Below, piece after piece: positions 8,574 to 15,780 of a stretch of DNA of 64,000 bases (positions are counted from its first letter, which is position 1; the number at the start of each line of letters is the position of its first letter). The notes under the pieces were generated by a model, which ran no database searches, was not told the origin of the DNA, and was given only the letters and a program-made list of their open reading frames with translations. The stretch lies in assembly GCF_020615385.1 (NCBI RefSeq), contig NZ_JAJAVB010000037.1, forward strand, positions 62,001-126,000. Direction: 5' to 3'. The position numbers and the translations under genes are program-made. This stretch comes from Jiella soli (GTDB lineage: Bacteria > Pseudomonadota > Alphaproteobacteria > Rhizobiales > Rhizobiaceae).

Positions 8574-9242
8574 TCAATGCGGACCGCCCGCGGTGCTTGG
8601 GCTGAAAGCGGGTGCATCGCTGGCGGGGAAAGACTCCGCACCCGCCTCGTCGATGAGGTCGTCGATTCGCTGCCTCATGGCGGCGCCTTCTCGTGCCGCT
8701 GTCGTCAGTTCATGGACATGGACGTCCTGGCCGCCGGCCTTCGTGAGTATCGCAGTCGCGCGTTCGGCATGGGCGTCGTCACGCAGATGCACCCAAAGAA
8801 GCAGGCCACCGGCCGCGACCTGTTCCTCGATGCGCTGCAGGTGGCTCCTCTCGATCATGCGATCGAGCAGCAGGCCGAGCGAAGCGCAGACATAGCCGGA
8901 TGCCGCCGCAGCCGCGATGGCGGCACCTAATGTGCCCCCCGAGGCGAGGATTGCGCCTGCGGTGGCCACGGATCCGACATAGATGAGGATGCCCGCCACC
9001 GCGCCCTCGGCGTCGCCGATGGACTCGTTGGCGACGTACGCGACGACCGGCACGGCGGCGTCGTCCTCCAACTCCCGCACCGACCGATAGCCATGACCGA
9101 GCTTCTCTTCGACCGTGGCCCGGCTCGCCAGAAGGCTGAGATCGGCGCGGTCGAACCCGGACATCAGGAGTTCGTCGATGGCGTTCTGGAACTGCTTGGC
9201 GTCATGAAAGACCCCGACAGCCTCGCGAACCGCGTCAGTCAT
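8574..9242 (-). CDS. Membrane-associated hypothetical protein with glycine-zipper region
   Basis: A 222-residue protein starting MTDAVREAVGVFHDAKQF. Residues about 1-75 look like a soluble alpha/beta segment (DAKQFQNAIDELLMSGFDRAD), similar to domains in general-stress proteins that sense or bind at the membrane. Residues about 80-125 are a Gly/Ala-rich hydrophobic stretch (ILIYVGSVATAGAILASG, then GAAIAAAAASG) typical of glycine zippers. A second alpha/beta segment with LLLWVHLRDDAHAERA and HVHEL follows. The family is known to me only as uncharacterised stress-island proteins. It stands alone between the efflux remnants and the YeeE pair. Confidence 0.65.
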   Translation of the reverse strand: MTDAVREAVGVFHDAKQFQNAIDELLMSGFDRADLSLLASRATVEEKLGHGYRSVRELEDDAAVPVVAYVANESIGDAEGAVAGILIYVGSVATAGAILASGGTLGAAIAAAAASGYVCASLGLLLDRMIERSHLQRIEEQVAAGGLLLWVHLRDDAHAERATAILTKAGGQDVHVHELTTAAREGAAMRQRIDDLIDEAGAESFPASDAPAFSPSTAGGPH

Positions 9243-9417
9243 CCTTACTGCCTCCCTGGAAGACCGGGTGCGCAGACACTGTGGTCATGCGCCGGGTCTC
9301 GTTGTTCGCCATCGCCCGTCCCGCGGCAACTCGTCGCCGGCACCGCACGCGGTCGCTTGGCGCGCTCACCTCATGGCGGCACCGTGCCGACAACGCGAGG
9401 CGGTCGATGAGCGTCTG

Positions 9418-10038
9418 TTATCCTGCCAATCCTGCACGGGTTCGGACACCGGGATCTCGACCGGCCGGGCTCGTCTTTCCCCGAATCCGATCGGGAATGA
9501 GGTAGGCGACCCCGATCAGCACCAGGCCGAGCACGATGCCAAGCACTTCGCCCGAGGCCTGTAAGACTGCGGGATAGCTGGTGCCGGCAATTGCGCCGAT
9601 CGTCGTTTTGCCGCCGGCGATCGGGGCAAGAACACCGGTCGCCGCCACGCCGGCGTAAGTCGCCATATAGGCCGCTGCGCCGCCCAGTCCGCCAATCACG
9701 AAGAACATGGCATCCTTACGTCCCGTTGCCGCTGCGGCAAGGCCCGTCCCTGGGCAATAGCCGGCAACGGCGAAGCCGAGGCCGAGAAGCGCGCCGCCGG
9801 CGAAGACGCCGAAATAGGCCGTCTTGACGCCAAGGTGGGCTGGATCAATGAGGCCGGCCAGCAGACCGGCGAACATCAGTACGGAAGCGACGCCGATCGC
9901 GAGAAGGATCGTCTTCATCAGGTGCATCCGGCTCAGACGCAACATCCCGATGATGTAGTCGGGGTTGGTGGCGCCTATCCGGTCGAGCGCGAAGCCGAAA
10001 GCGGCGCCCAACACGATGGCGAGAATGATCATTGTCAT
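9418..10038 (-). CDS. YeeE/YedE family transporter half (YCPGTG type)
   Basis: A 206-residue membrane protein with five to six helices. The sequence GFAVAGYCPGTGLAAAATG carries the conserved Cys motif of the YeeE/YedE sulfur-transport family, in which the Cys relays thiosulfate or related sulfur species across the inner membrane. It is the second gene of a pair: the other half ends seven bases upstream, so the two probably form one transporter from split halves. The C-terminal tail (TSPAGRDPGVRTRAG) is soluble. Confidence 0.85.
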   Translation of the reverse strand: MTMIILAIVLGAAFGFALDRIGATNPDYIIGMLRLSRMHLMKTILLAIGVASVLMFAGLLAGLIDPAHLGVKTAYFGVFAGGALLGLGFAVAGYCPGTGLAAAATGRKDAMFFVIGGLGGAAAYMATYAGVAATGVLAPIAGGKTTIGAIAGTSYPAVLQASGEVLGIVLGLVLIGVAYLIPDRIRGKTSPAGRDPGVRTRAGLAG

Positions 10039-10044
10039 GACAGG

Positions 10045-10605
10045 TCAAGCCTCTCTGCGGAATAGGGCGATCGCGGCCGGAATGCCCACGACGAAGACGC
10101 CAGCGGCGAAGATGTAACCGGACAAGGCGGTCTGCATCATGCCACTCATCATGTGCCCGCTCGTGCATCCGCCGGCGAGCCTCGCTCCGTAGAGAACGAC
10201 GAACCCCGCGCCGAAGCTGGCAACGTATCGCTTCCACGCCGCATCGCCGAAGTTGGCCCGCCAGATCGCGGGCATGGTCCGATCCGCCCGCGGGACGCCG
10301 CCTCGCACGAGAGCCGAAAGCCCCGCTCCTGCGATGATCGCGAGCACGAATACGAGCCCGTAGTTGAGCGGCTTTGCCACCTCCTCCGCATAAGCCCCGC
10401 CGCTCTTGTTCAGGTAGGCATTGGTGCTCGCGAAGTCGGCCTCGTCTCCTGGCGCCGGCGTGACGATCGACGGGTCGACGGCGTTCCAGAGAATGCCATC
10501 GACGATTACGAATTGTGTCGAGACGCCAATTGGCTTGACGAGAGCAACGGCGGCAAGGAAGACGAGGCCAAGCAGGATGCCTCCGGATTTCCAGGAAAGT
10601 ACCAT
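10045..10605 (-). CDS. YeeE/YedE family transporter half (CTSGH type)
   Basis: A 186-residue membrane protein. The motif LAGGCTSGHMMSGMMQT near residue 140 is the conserved Cys-containing loop of YeeE/YedE proteins. Between the first helix and the next is a periplasmic-like loop (PAPGDEADFASTNAYLNKSG). The ATG at 10605 was chosen because the hydrophobic N-terminus begins there; the upstream ribosome-binding signal is weak. It is transcribed before, and six bases from, the YCPGTG half. A FixK/FNR box lies about 140 bp upstream. Confidence 0.85.
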   Translation of the reverse strand: MVLSWKSGGILLGLVFLAAVALVKPIGVSTQFVIVDGILWNAVDPSIVTPAPGDEADFASTNAYLNKSGGAYAEEVAKPLNYGLVFVLAIIAGAGLSALVRGGVPRADRTMPAIWRANFGDAAWKRYVASFGAGFVVLYGARLAGGCTSGHMMSGMMQTALSGYIFAAGVFVVGIPAAIALFRREA

Positions 10606-11159
10606 CGGGCTTACGCCTTCTTCCAAGTTGAAGCGAACTCCCCCAACTGCAGGGCAGATCGTGATCCGTCGCCCGGCCCAATCGCCGCGCTGGCGCCCGG
10701 AGTCCACCTGTAGATGCAGGAAGCCATGAGGATCCCAGCACCGCTTTGATCGGGATCAAGTCGGAGCGGATTTCGCCCGGACCGGCGTCCATTCTCGCAA
10801 TGGTCCTTGTCGCCTGGCGTGACCGCGCCGCCTCGGACGGGGCCGCGCTCGGAGAAATTGTCACTGTCGCCTGTTTGGAAGCACCTCATGTTGAAGGAAG
10901 CAGTGGCACCTGTGGCCCCGATGGCGTTCGACCCCGAGCGGGTCTGCATCGAGCAAAGATGCGGTCAACTCGGTTATTCCGGCGATGATAGAAGATCACT
11001 GCGACTGTAGACGCCGCTGGCGCCTCATCCCGCGCTGCCGGAAGGGTCCGTCTGGCGCCCTTGATCCGGCGCAATCCCATTTCGACCCGACGTTCGTAGA
11101 CTGGCTTGCGAGCAAAGCTGAGCGGACTGATCGCCCGGCGTGATTGAGGAGGAATGACC
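10606..11159. other. Divergent intergenic region between YeeE pair and UspA gene
   Basis: About 550 bp without a convincing gene. It contains the FixK/FNR box at 10746-10759 and must hold promoters for the leftward YeeE pair and the rightward UspA-like gene. I see nothing else that I can name. Confidence 0.4.
10746..10759. promoter_or_regulatory. FixK/FNR-type box
   Basis: TTGAT-CGGG-ATCAA is a perfect FNR/FixK/Anr dyad, about 140 bp before the YeeE start at 10605 and about 400 bp before the UspA start at 11160. The shorter distance favours control of the YeeE pair. Confidence 0.6.
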
Positions 11160-11996
11160 ATGCGATTCAGGACGGTACTCGGCGTCATCGGGACCGGCGG
11201 GACGGACTGCGATATTCAGGCGGCGCTCCGGCTGTGCGAGCAGGACGGCTCGCATCTGTCGCTCCTCCTCGTCGGCGAGGCGCCGCCGCCGCCCGTCGAG
11301 GAATATGCCGCCGTCGCGGACTATTGGGTGCAGGCGCGCGAGGAGGCGGCGAACGCACTCGGGGAGCGCGCCGAGGCGGTGAAGACGATCCTCGCCGGAA
11401 GCGACCTCTCCTCGGACCTCGATAGCGTCCTTGCCGAGAGGTCGGCGATTGCTGCAACGGTCGGGCTCCATGCCCTTTATGCGGACCTCATCTTCGTCGG
11501 GCCAGAGCTCGCGCCGACGGATTGGCACCTCAAGCGAGCCACTCTGGCGGGCGCGCTGTTCGAGGCCGAACGGCCGGTCCTGATGGCGCCCGAGAAGGGC
11601 GAGGCAACGCTGCGGCCGAAGCGCGTCCTCGTCGCCTGGTCGTCGCATGTCGAAGCCTCCCGGACCGTGCGCGAGGGCATCGAGATCCTCGCCGCGGCCG
11701 AGGCCGTGCACGTTACGATGGTCGATCCGCAGGCGAGCGAATGGGCCAATGGGCCTGAACCGGGAGCGGAGATCGCGACCTATCTCGCCCGCCATGGTGC
11801 CAGGGTCACGGTCGACCGTCTGCCGAGCGGCGGCAAGCCTGTCGCCGAAGTCCTGCGCCAGCATGCGACGGACTGCGGCGCGGAGATGATCATGATGGGC
11901 GCCTACGGGCACTCTCGCCTGCGCGAGTGGGCCTTCGGCGGCGTCACCCGGTCGATGGTCGAGAACCCAACCCTGCCGCTGTTCCTGGGACGATAG
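11160..11996 (+). CDS. Universal stress protein, UspA family (tandem domain)
   Basis: A 278-residue cytoplasmic protein with two Usp folds. The first (about 1-140, MRFRTVLGVIGTGGTDCD) is divergent; the second (about 150-278) ends with MIMMGAYGHSRLREWAFGGV, the G-x2-G-x9-G(S/T)-like nucleotide-binding pattern of ATP-binding Usps. The ATG at 11160 is preferred: AGGAGG is seven bases upstream of it, while the in-frame ATG at 11154 is only one base from that site. The decayed Mg-type ATPase starts four bases after the stop, so they were an operon. Confidence 0.85.
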   Translation: MRFRTVLGVIGTGGTDCDIQAALRLCEQDGSHLSLLLVGEAPPPPVEEYAAVADYWVQAREEAANALGERAEAVKTILAGSDLSSDLDSVLAERSAIAATVGLHALYADLIFVGPELAPTDWHLKRATLAGALFEAERPVLMAPEKGEATLRPKRVLVAWSSHVEASRTVREGIEILAAAEAVHVTMVDPQASEWANGPEPGAEIATYLARHGARVTVDRLPSGGKPVAEVLRQHATDCGAEMIMMGAYGHSRLREWAFGGVTRSMVENPTLPLFLGR

Positions 11997-11999
11997 ACG

Positions 12000-12663
12000 T
12001 TGCCGCCGCGCCGGGGCTCCGTCGGCTCATTGGAACCTGTCTCGGATCCCTCCCCGCAGGCTGCCCGGCCGGACGCCAGCCTGACGGACCGCCAGCCGCC
12101 GCGGAAGCAGCCCCTTTCTGGAGCTGCACCGCCCAATCTGTTGACGGAACTTGGCGGGACATCGATCGGCCTCAGCTCAAAGGAAGCGGCCGATCGACTG
12201 AAGCGGCACGCCGCCAACCTTGGCACCTCCCGCGAGACGCAGAGCGTCACCAAGCTGCTTCTCCGGCAGGTGGAATGCCCGTTGGTTCTCATTCTCCACT
12301 TTGGATCCTGCATCTCGTTGATCCTTCGCGAATGGGCCGACGCCGTCATCATCCTCGCCATCATTGCGGCGAGCACGATGCTCGGCTTCTTTCAGGAGTT
12401 CCGCGCCTCTCGTGTGATCGCACAACTGCGTCAACGCCTGGCGCTGAGCGCCCGCGTGCTTCGCGAGGGAACCGAGACCGAGGTGCCAGTCGCGGACAAA
12501 GTGCCGGGAGACATCGTGCTTCTGTCCGCCGGCAACCTCGTCGCGGCGGACGGGCTTATACCTCGCAGCAAGGGACTTCCTCGTCTCAGAGGCGAGCCTC
12601 ACCGGCGATTCTTTCCCTGTCGAGAAGCGGCCAGGCGTCGTCTCGCCTGATGCGCCGCTCAGC
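12000..12663 (+). pseudogene. Magnesium-type P-ATPase, N-terminal remnant with frameshift
   Basis: The reading has the cation-ATPase N-domain (IGLSSKEAADRLKRHAANLG), the first membrane helices (ILREWADAVIILAIIAAST), FFQEFRASRVIAQLRQR, and the start of the actuator domain (VPGDIVLLSAGN), all like MgtA/MgtB enzymes. Near 12560 a one-base shift moves the homology to the next frame, which continues LVSEASLTGDSFPVEKRPG up to APLSER. At about 12664 homology ends abruptly against a fragment of an IS3-family transposase gene in the opposite orientation. About 700 residues, including DKTGT, are missing. Confidence 0.8.
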
Positions 12664-12756
12664 GAGCGACGCGTGATCGGCGCGATGCTCCCGAACCATT
12701 CGGACAGTCCGCTCACGGACCTCCGGCGAATATCTCTTCGATGTCGGTTGCGTCAT
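12664..12756 (-). mobile_element. IS3-family transposase OrfA fragment
   Basis: Reading leftward from the ATG at 12756 gives MTQPTSKRYSPEVRERTVRM, then VREHRADHAS, the start of OrfA proteins (helix-turn-helix) of IS3-group elements. The reading then runs into the remains of the P-ATPase. No terminal inverted repeat, OrfB or target duplication is visible, so this is a scrap left after insertion and later deletion. It probably explains the loss of the ATPase 3' end. Confidence 0.7.
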
Positions 12757-12963
12757 GATGATGGTCATGATCGGCATGGGCCTGTGGATGCCGGTCCGGA
12801 TGCTGGTCTGGGGTGGCTGAGGATCGGCGTTCGAACGCTCTGCCAGTAGCGGAAATTCGGTGCGAAATCGTGTCGGCTTGCGACTGCCTCCTCGAGCCCC
12901 GGCCATTCTTCCCGCGTTGATATCGAGGGGTATCAGGCAAGCCGATTTGCCAAGGAGAGAGCT

Positions 12964-13090
12964 ATGATGATGGATCAGCACGCGGATTACATGGGCTGGA
13001 TGCCTCTCGGCATGGGGGTTTTGGGCCCTTCTCGTCTTGGTCATCCTTGTCGTTGTGATCGCGGCGCTGGTGAAATACCTGCGCCGCTGA
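12964..13090 (+). pseudogene. Small membrane protein gene with frameshift
   Basis: The ATG at 12964 has AAGGAG six bases upstream and reads MMMDQHADYMGWMPLGMGV. A run of four T bases at about 13019 then puts the rest out of frame; one base fewer there gives WALLVLVILVVVIAALVKYL and a stop at 13088. The repaired product would be about 41 residues with one membrane helix and a Met/His-rich N-terminus. This is either a real frameshift or a sequencing error. It has a good ribosome-binding site, so the gene was functional recently. Confidence 0.5.
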
Positions 13091-13100
13091 GCGTAAGGGA

Positions 13101-13200
13101 TCAGAAGATGCCGTTCGCCTTCTGGACCTCGCGGACATAGGCGACGATGTCCTCGACCTGGCGCTGACTGACTCCCTCGACCCGCGGCATGTTTCCAAAA
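13101..13200 (-). pseudogene. Cytochrome c, C-terminal fragment
   Basis: The last about 33 codons before the stop at 13101 read FGNMPRVEGVSQRQVEDIVA, then YVREVQKANGIF. This is the C-terminal helix of a class I cytochrome c, with Met of MPRV in the place of the sixth haem ligand. The CxxCH haem-binding start is absent. At about 13200 it is joined directly to the start of a multicopper oxidase gene on the same strand. Non-functional. Confidence 0.65.
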
Positions 13201-13440
13201 CGCCAGTGTCGACATCGACGGCCAGACGATCGCCTGCGCGAGCCCGAAGGACCGGACCCGGCGCGGTGCCGTTGAACGACCAGACAGGCGTTGGGCCTGC
13301 GGATCTCTCGGGTACGATCTGTGTCTGGCCTGGGGCTGCGACGAGACGGCGCCGCGGCGCGGCGGATGCGGCCGGTAGGGCGTGGCAAACATCGCGGCCG
13401 TTCCCAGCAGGAAGCTCCGGCGACTGATCGGAAGGGTCAA
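13201..13440 (-). pseudogene. Multicopper oxidase, N-terminal fragment
   Basis: From a TTG at 13440 the frame gives a Tat-like start (ISRRSFLLGTAAMFATP). After a one-base shift near 13375 the homology continues as RLVAAPGQTQIVPERSAG, TPVWSFNGTAPGPVLRARAG and DRLAVDVDTG, the first cupredoxin domain of CopA/FtsP-like oxidases just before the first copper ligands. It then abuts the cytochrome c tail. An intact oxidase of a different subfamily is encoded 1 kb to the right. Confidence 0.7.
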
Positions 13441-13519
13441 CGGAGATTTTCCTATGGCGACGGACGGGTTGCGTGAGCGGAGCCCCCGAACGGCTGTGGC
13501 CGCCCGGCGGGAACGCTGC

Positions 13520-13804
13520 TTATTTCATTTCGATGACGGTCAGCTTGCCGCGGATCCGTTCCGCAACGAACTCGATCGCCTGACCTTCCTTTGCCTTTTC
13601 CAGCATCGACGGATCGGCGACAACGAACACCATCGTCATCGCCGGCATGTCGAGATTGGCCAGTTCCTCATGTTTGATCGTCAGCTTCTTGGCCCTGGCA
13701 TCGACCTTCTGGACGGTGCCCTTGGTGTAGTCGGCGGCGAAGGCCGGCAGGGCCAGAGGGAGCGCAACGAGCACCAGGGCGAGGGATTTCGCGAATTTGG
13801 GCAT
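13520..13804 (-). CDS. CusF-type periplasmic copper-binding protein
   Basis: A 94-residue secreted protein. Residues 1-23 are a signal peptide ending ALPAFA. The mature part (DYTKGTVQKVDARAKKLTIK, then HEELANLDMPAMTMVFVV) matches the CusF/EcCusF-like OB-fold, where a His and two Met residues (here His45 and the MPAMTM Met residues) bind Cu(I)/Ag(I) and pass it to efflux partners. It is the last gene of the minus-strand copper operon, 33 bp after the cupredoxin gene. Confidence 0.85.
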   Translation of the reverse strand: MPKFAKSLALVLVALPLALPAFAADYTKGTVQKVDARAKKLTIKHEELANLDMPAMTMVFVVADPSMLEKAKEGQAIEFVAERIRGKLTVIEMK

Positions 13805-13837
13805 GGATCTCTCCTGCGAATTTGTTCGGGTCGGCAG

Positions 13838-14326
13838 TTATTCGGCGGCAACGGTCAGCGGACCGTGCATGCCGGATTCGTAGTGGCCGGGGATCAGACA
13901 GGCGAACTCGAAGCTGCCGTCATTCGTGAAGGTCCAGGCGATCTGGCCGCTCTCGCCGGGCTCCAGGCGCACGGAGTTCGGATCGGCGTGCTCCATCTCC
14001 GGGAACTTCTCCATGAGCGCCTTGTGCTCCTGGATCATCTCGCGCCCGTCCATGACGAATTCGTGTTCGATCTCGCCATCGTTGCGGATGTCCAGAAGTA
14101 TGGTCTCGCCCCGCTTGACCGCGATCGACGACGGCTCGAACAGCATCTCGCCGTCGTCGGTCTCCAGCATCCGCACGGCAATGGTTCGCTCCGCTTCCGC
14201 GGGCTCCGCCGGCTTGCCGAGCATCATCTCATCGTGGTGCCCCCCAGAATGGCTCCCGGCCGCCAGAGCGGTGGCTGGAGCAAGCGGCAACACGGCGGCG
14301 AGCAGCAGCATCGCAAGTTTGCGCAT
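13838..14326 (-). CDS. Periplasmic cupredoxin (plastocyanin/azurin-like)
   Basis: A 162-residue secreted blue-copper-type protein. A signal peptide ends near residue 22 (ATALAAG), followed by a His-rich segment (SHSGGHHDEMM). The cupredoxin fold carries a ligand His in IEHEFVMDG and the type-1 site Cys-x4-His-x4-Met in FACLIPGHYESGMHG. It probably carries electrons or copper for the adjacent multicopper oxidase. It lies 45 bp downstream of that gene on the same strand. Confidence 0.85.
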   Translation of the reverse strand: MRKLAMLLLAAVLPLAPATALAAGSHSGGHHDEMMLGKPAEPAEAERTIAVRMLETDDGEMLFEPSSIAVKRGETILLDIRNDGEIEHEFVMDGREMIQEHKALMEKFPEMEHADPNSVRLEPGESGQIAWTFTNDGSFEFACLIPGHYESGMHGPLTVAAE

Positions 14327-14371
14327 GAATGGTCCTCTCTGATTGTGGTTGGTGTCCCTTGCCTCCCGGCC

Positions 14372-15763
14372 TCAATGGCCGGAATGATCGCCGCCAGCCG
14401 GCATGACGCGTCTGGCGGATGGCGTGTGGGGGAGTGCAGCACCGTCGGCGCTGCCAGCCGGCGCGACAGGTGCTTCCGGGAGTGATCCGGTCCATTCGTA
14501 CGCCACCGTTCCGGCGGGAAACTCGTAGTCGCCCGGATCGGCATAATCGTCGGCCGCAATCCCGTTCCGGACCTTCATCACGGTGAACATGCCGCCCATT
14601 TCGAGCGCCCCGAACTGCCCCCAGCCGGCCATCATCGGGATCGTGTTGTCCGGCAGTGGCATCGCCATCTCGGCCATTTCGGCCATCCCGGTTTCGCCCA
14701 TCGGCATGTAGTCCGGTTGGATCTGACGGATCTTCGCTGCAACCTTGGCCTTGTTGGCGTTCATCGGCGTCGGGATGTCGTGCCCCATCGCGTTCATCGT
14801 GTGGTGCGACTTGTGGCAGTGCAAAGCCCAGTCGCCCGGATAAACCGCGTCGAACTCGTAGGCCCGCATCGCACCCACGGGAATGTCGATCGAGACCTCC
14901 GGCCAGCGTGCCTCGGGCTTCACCCATCCACCGTCAGTGCAGGTCACCTCGAAGTCGTAACCGTGCATGTGGATCGGATGATTTGTCATCGTCAGGTTTC
15001 CGACCCGCACCCGTACCCGGTCGCCGGTCGACGCAACGAGAGGTGCAACATCTGGAAAAACCCGGGCGTTGATCGCCCATAGATTGAAATCGGTCATCTC
15101 CATGACCTTCGGCAAATACGCACCGGGATCGATGTCGTAGGCCGACAGCATGAAAACGAAGTCCCGATCGACCGGCATGAAGGCCGGGTCCTTCGGATGG
15201 ATGATGAACATGCCCATCATCCCCATGGCCATCTGGACCATCTCATCGCCGTGCGGATGGTACATGAAGGTCCCGCTTTTCATGGCGTCGAACTCGTAGA
15301 CGAACGTCTTGCCCGGCGGGATTCCCGGCTGGGTCAGGCCGGTCACGCCGTCCATGCCACAGGGCAGGATCACGCCGTGCCAGTGAACGGTCGTGTGCTC
15401 CTTCAACCGGTTCGATACGAAGATCCGCACCCGGTCGCCTTCGACGCATTCGATGGTCGGTCCCGGCGCCTGGCCGTTGTAACCCCACAGATAGGCGGTC
15501 ATCCCCTCGCCCATCTCCCGCTCCACCGGTTCGGCAACGAGGTGGAACTCCTTGACGCCGTTGTTCATGCGAAAGGGCAGCGACCAGCCGTTCAGCGTCA
15601 CCACGGGATTGTAGTCCGGCCCGGCCGTCGGCATCAGCGGCGGCTGGGTGGCCGCCGTTTCCATGATCGGCGCTTCCGGAAGCCCCATGGCCGACGTCTT
15701 CGACCAGGCGGCGACGCCTGCAAGAGCCGCTCCGGCTCCAATGAATTGTCGTCTCGAAACCAT
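14372..15763 (-). CDS. Multicopper oxidase (copper tolerance)
   Basis: A 463-residue exported oxidase. The start MVSRRQFIGAGAALAG is a Tat-type signal. Copper ligands are visible as HWHG (127-130), YHPHG (168-172), HPIHMHG (262-268) and the HCHKSHHTM cluster (315-323), placing two catalytic cupredoxin domains early. A Met-rich C-terminal tail follows (MGETGMAEMAEMAMPLP) and could bind Cu(I). Enzymes of this kind oxidise Cu(I) to less toxic Cu(II) in the periplasm. Its neighbours (TolC-like lipoprotein, cupredoxin, CusF-like protein) support that role. The TolC-like gene ends 17 bp before its start. Confidence 0.9.
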   Translation of the reverse strand: MVSRRQFIGAGAALAGVAAWSKTSAMGLPEAPIMETAATQPPLMPTAGPDYNPVVTLNGWSLPFRMNNGVKEFHLVAEPVEREMGEGMTAYLWGYNGQAPGPTIECVEGDRVRIFVSNRLKEHTTVHWHGVILPCGMDGVTGLTQPGIPPGKTFVYEFDAMKSGTFMYHPHGDEMVQMAMGMMGMFIIHPKDPAFMPVDRDFVFMLSAYDIDPGAYLPKVMEMTDFNLWAINARVFPDVAPLVASTGDRVRVRVGNLTMTNHPIHMHGYDFEVTCTDGGWVKPEARWPEVSIDIPVGAMRAYEFDAVYPGDWALHCHKSHHTMNAMGHDIPTPMNANKAKVAAKIRQIQPDYMPMGETGMAEMAEMAMPLPDNTIPMMAGWGQFGALEMGGMFTVMKVRNGIAADDYADPGDYEFPAGTVAYEWTGSLPEAPVAPAGSADGAALPHTPSARRVMPAGGDHSGH

Positions 15764-15780
15764 CGTTCAGATCCTTTCGA

